NCBI GenBank assembly: GCA_030668345.1
Contig: DAOUUD010000084.1
Location: forward strand, 1-7,204
Direction: 5' to 3'
DNA from: Candidatus Cloacimonadota bacterium
GTDB lineage: Bacteria > Cloacimonadota > Cloacimonadia > Cloacimonadales > TCS61
DNA length: 7,204 nucleotides
A program made the position numbers and the translations under genes. Under the pieces are notes generated by a model that was not told where the DNA came from, did not search any database, and saw only the letters and a list, made by a program, of their open reading frames with translations. Below are positions 5,995-7,204 of the stretch, piece by piece; the first letter of the stretch is position 1; every line of letters begins with the position of its first letter.

Positions 5995-6372
5995 ATGGTG
6001 TTAGAACATCTTCTATATACAGAATCACATGAGTGGTTGAATGTGGAAGACGATATTGCTGTTATGGGCATTACAGATTACGCCCAGCACGAACTTGGAG
6101 ATATAGTTTATGTGGAATTACCGGAAGTTGGCGATGAACTTACAAAGGGTGAAGCGCTGGGTTCCGTCGAAGCTGTGAAAGCAGTTGAAGATATTATATC
6201 CCCTGTTAGCGGAGAAGTTCTAGAAGTAAACGAAGTATTGGAAGATGCACCGGAAACTATAAATAAATCAGCCTTTGAAGAAGGTTGGATAGTCAAGATC
6301 AAGCTCTCTAATCCTACCGAATTGGACGCATTACTGAAAGCAAATGACTACGCTGAACTGATAGAAGAATAA
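5995..6372 (+). CDS. gcvH: Glycine cleavage system H protein (lipoyl carrier)
   Basis: This 125-residue protein has the standard GcvH length. It is the lipoylated shuttle that carries the aminomethyl group from the P protein to the T protein and passes electrons to the L protein. The N-terminal YTESHEWLNVEDD, the ITDYAQHELGDIVYVELP segment (26-43) and the SPVSGEV turn are all family hallmarks. The lipoyl lysine is K62 in EAVKAVEDI; the usual sequence is ESVKA, so Ala60 replaces Ser. No gcvT, gcvP or lipoylation gene is adjacent, so its partners lie elsewhere or it serves as a stand-alone lipoyl carrier. The stop codon is 10 bases before gmk, which points to co-transcription. A 121-base AT-rich gap separates it from the HD-GYP gene; I saw no terminator there and no complete promoter. 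Confidence 0.96.
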   Translation: MVLEHLLYTESHEWLNVEDDIAVMGITDYAQHELGDIVYVELPEVGDELTKGEALGSVEAVKAVEDIISPVSGEVLEVNEVLEDAPETINKSAFEEGWIVKIKLSNPTELDALLKANDYAELIEE

Positions 6373-6382
6373 GAACTCAAAC

Positions 6383-7000
6383 GTGGCAAAATTTGATAAA
6401 AAAAGCTTTCTGATCATACTGATATCACCTTCTGCAGGTGGTAAATCTGCTATTCTCAGAAGAGTTTTAGATGAATGTGAAAATGTTGGGTATTCCATCT
6501 CTTACACTACGCGCAAACCACGTAGCAACGAAAGAAAAGGTGTTGACTATCATTTCATTTCGGAAAGTGAATTCAAAGAACTTAAAGCTGCCGGTGATCT
6601 GCTTGAATCGGCAGATGTGCATGGCTGCTGGTATGGTACTTCCCGCAGATTCATCGAAAGTGAGCTGCAAAAGGGAAGACATATCATTATGGACATCGAT
6701 GTTCAGGGTGCCAAACAGATATTGCAGCAAGATATCGAGGTTGTAACGATCTTTATAATTCCACCTGATATCAGTGTACTTAGAAAGCGCCTGAATGACA
6801 GGGGAACAGATTCCCAAAAGGAGATCGAAATACGATTGCAAACCGCCAGCAAAGAAATGGAAGAAATAACTCATTTCGATTATCTGGTAATAAATGATGA
6901 TTTTGAAACGGCCGTTCGAGAAGTGATCGAGATAATTCGTGTTGAGGAAAAAAAGATTGAAAGATTTACAAATATAAAAAATAAATTTTATGGAGGTTAG
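6383..7000 (+). CDS. gmk: Guanylate kinase
   Basis: This 205-residue enzyme phosphorylates GMP to GDP with ATP, and its length is normal for bacterial Gmk. GMP-binding landmarks are SISYTTRKPR (38-47, with R44 and R47), GVDYHF (53-58), E75, and HGCWYGT (80-86). DIDVQGA (104-110) is the Walker-B-like stretch, GTDS (141-144) with R136, R140 and R151 belongs to the lid, and VINDD (169-173) contacts the base. The P-loop is unusual: ISPSAGGKSA at 14-23, where the family normally has SGPSGxGKST. The first Gly is Ser15 and the middle Gly is Ala18, while G20, K21 and S22 are kept. The start is GTG; no ATG, GTG or TTG lies between it and the upstream in-frame TAG at 6362-6364. No clear Shine-Dalgarno sequence precedes it, so translation may be coupled to gcvH, which ends 10 bases before. 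Confidence 0.95.
   Translation: MAKFDKKSFLIILISPSAGGKSAILRRVLDECENVGYSISYTTRKPRSNERKGVDYHFISESEFKELKAAGDLLESADVHGCWYGTSRRFIESELQKGRHIIMDIDVQGAKQILQQDIEVVTIFIIPPDISVLRKRLNDRGTDSQKEIEIRLQTASKEMEEITHFDYLVINDDFETAVREVIEIIRVEEKKIERFTNIKNKFYGG
6992..6996 (+). promoter_or_regulatory. Ribosome binding site of rpoZ inside the end of gmk
   Basis: GGAGG lies within the last two gmk codons, four bases before the next ATG at 7001. The ATG directly follows the gmk TAG, an arrangement favouring translational coupling. Confidence 0.75.
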
Positions 7001-7204
7001 ATGACAGTAAGTAATAAAGATATATCAGTAGAAAAATTTCTTGAAAATAATAATATGACTTATCTTTTTCTGCTTCTGGCAAATTTGGAAGTGCAAAGAT
7101 TAAGTAATCTGCCTTTCACGATAAAGAAATCTTTAAAGGGTAAACTTACTTCGATCGCACTTGATCATATTGCAGCCAACGAAATTCCCGATTACGTAAT
7201 GGAA
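7001..7204 (+). CDS. rpoZ: Probable RNA polymerase omega subunit (cut by the right edge)
   Basis: Sixty-eight codons are open to the window end. The pattern MTYLFLLLANLEVQRL (19-34), followed by a short variable stretch and KLTSIALDHIAANEIP (48-63), fits the omega fold: the tyrosine-leucine helix, an A/RxL helix end, and the K-x-T-x-I-A-L-x-x-I motif of bacterial RpoZ. Omega is a small subunit that helps assemble beta-prime. The order gmk then rpoZ is conserved in many bacteria, which supports the call. The sequence is diverged: the usual AAKRARQL is here LANLEVQRL. The 3' end is missing, so length cannot be judged. An unrelated small protein is possible but less likely given the context. Confidence 0.75.
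   Translation, partial: MTVSNKDISVEKFLENNNMTYLFLLLANLEVQRLSNLPFTIKKSLKGKLTSIALDHIAANEIPDYVME

Noticed and set aside
6467..6874. 135-codon minus-strand open frame inside gmk
   Set aside because: It lies wholly antisense to conserved Gmk motifs and shows no ribosome binding site or recognisable domain.

Overview
The window is AT-rich bacterial chromosome with strong AGGAG-type ribosome binding sites. It combines multi-domain PAS signalling proteins with a housekeeping cluster (gcvH, gmk, rpoZ). The style of the sensors and the palindromic intergenic elements suggest an uncultured anaerobe of the FCB/Cloacimonadota type. This is an impression from composition and protein style, not a demonstrated assignment.

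Layout. Positions 1-121 hold the start of an unrecognised minus-strand gene that runs off the left edge. Divergent from it is a membrane sensor (187-1551) with about eight transmembrane segments, one PAS domain and a terminal coiled coil, but no kinase. A 177-base spacer packed with hairpins, some mutually exclusive, leads into a soluble hybrid kinase (1729-3645): receiver, PAS, GAF, HisKA_2-type and HATPase. Its receiver has glycine where the phosphorylated aspartate should be. A 305-base spacer follows with four compact stem-loops of a repeat-like kind and then a bidirectional terminator. This spacer separates the kinase from a convergent cold-shock protein gene (3951-4151, minus). After a long AT-rich divergent spacer comes a receiver-PAS-HD-GYP response regulator (4515-5873). 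A 28-base palindrome overlaps its candidate promoter. The right end is a tightly spaced set on the plus strand: gcvH (5995-6372), gmk (6383-7000) and the start of a probable rpoZ (7001 onward, cut by the window edge).

How the parts may work together. The membrane PAS protein lacks an output domain. The neighbouring kinase lacks a membrane anchor and has a receiver that should not accept phosphate. The HD-GYP regulator has an intact receiver and no kinase of its own. A pathway of membrane sensor to HisKA_2 kinase to HD-GYP cyclic-di-GMP phosphodiesterase is therefore an attractive reading, but it rests only on proximity and domain logic. The gcvH-gmk-rpoZ group is metabolic and transcriptional housekeeping, with no visible link to the signalling genes. 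The points most worth a second look are the degenerate receiver, the altered HD-GYP metal-ligand motif, the structured leader before the kinase, the hairpin repeat cluster, and the palindrome before the HD-GYP gene.
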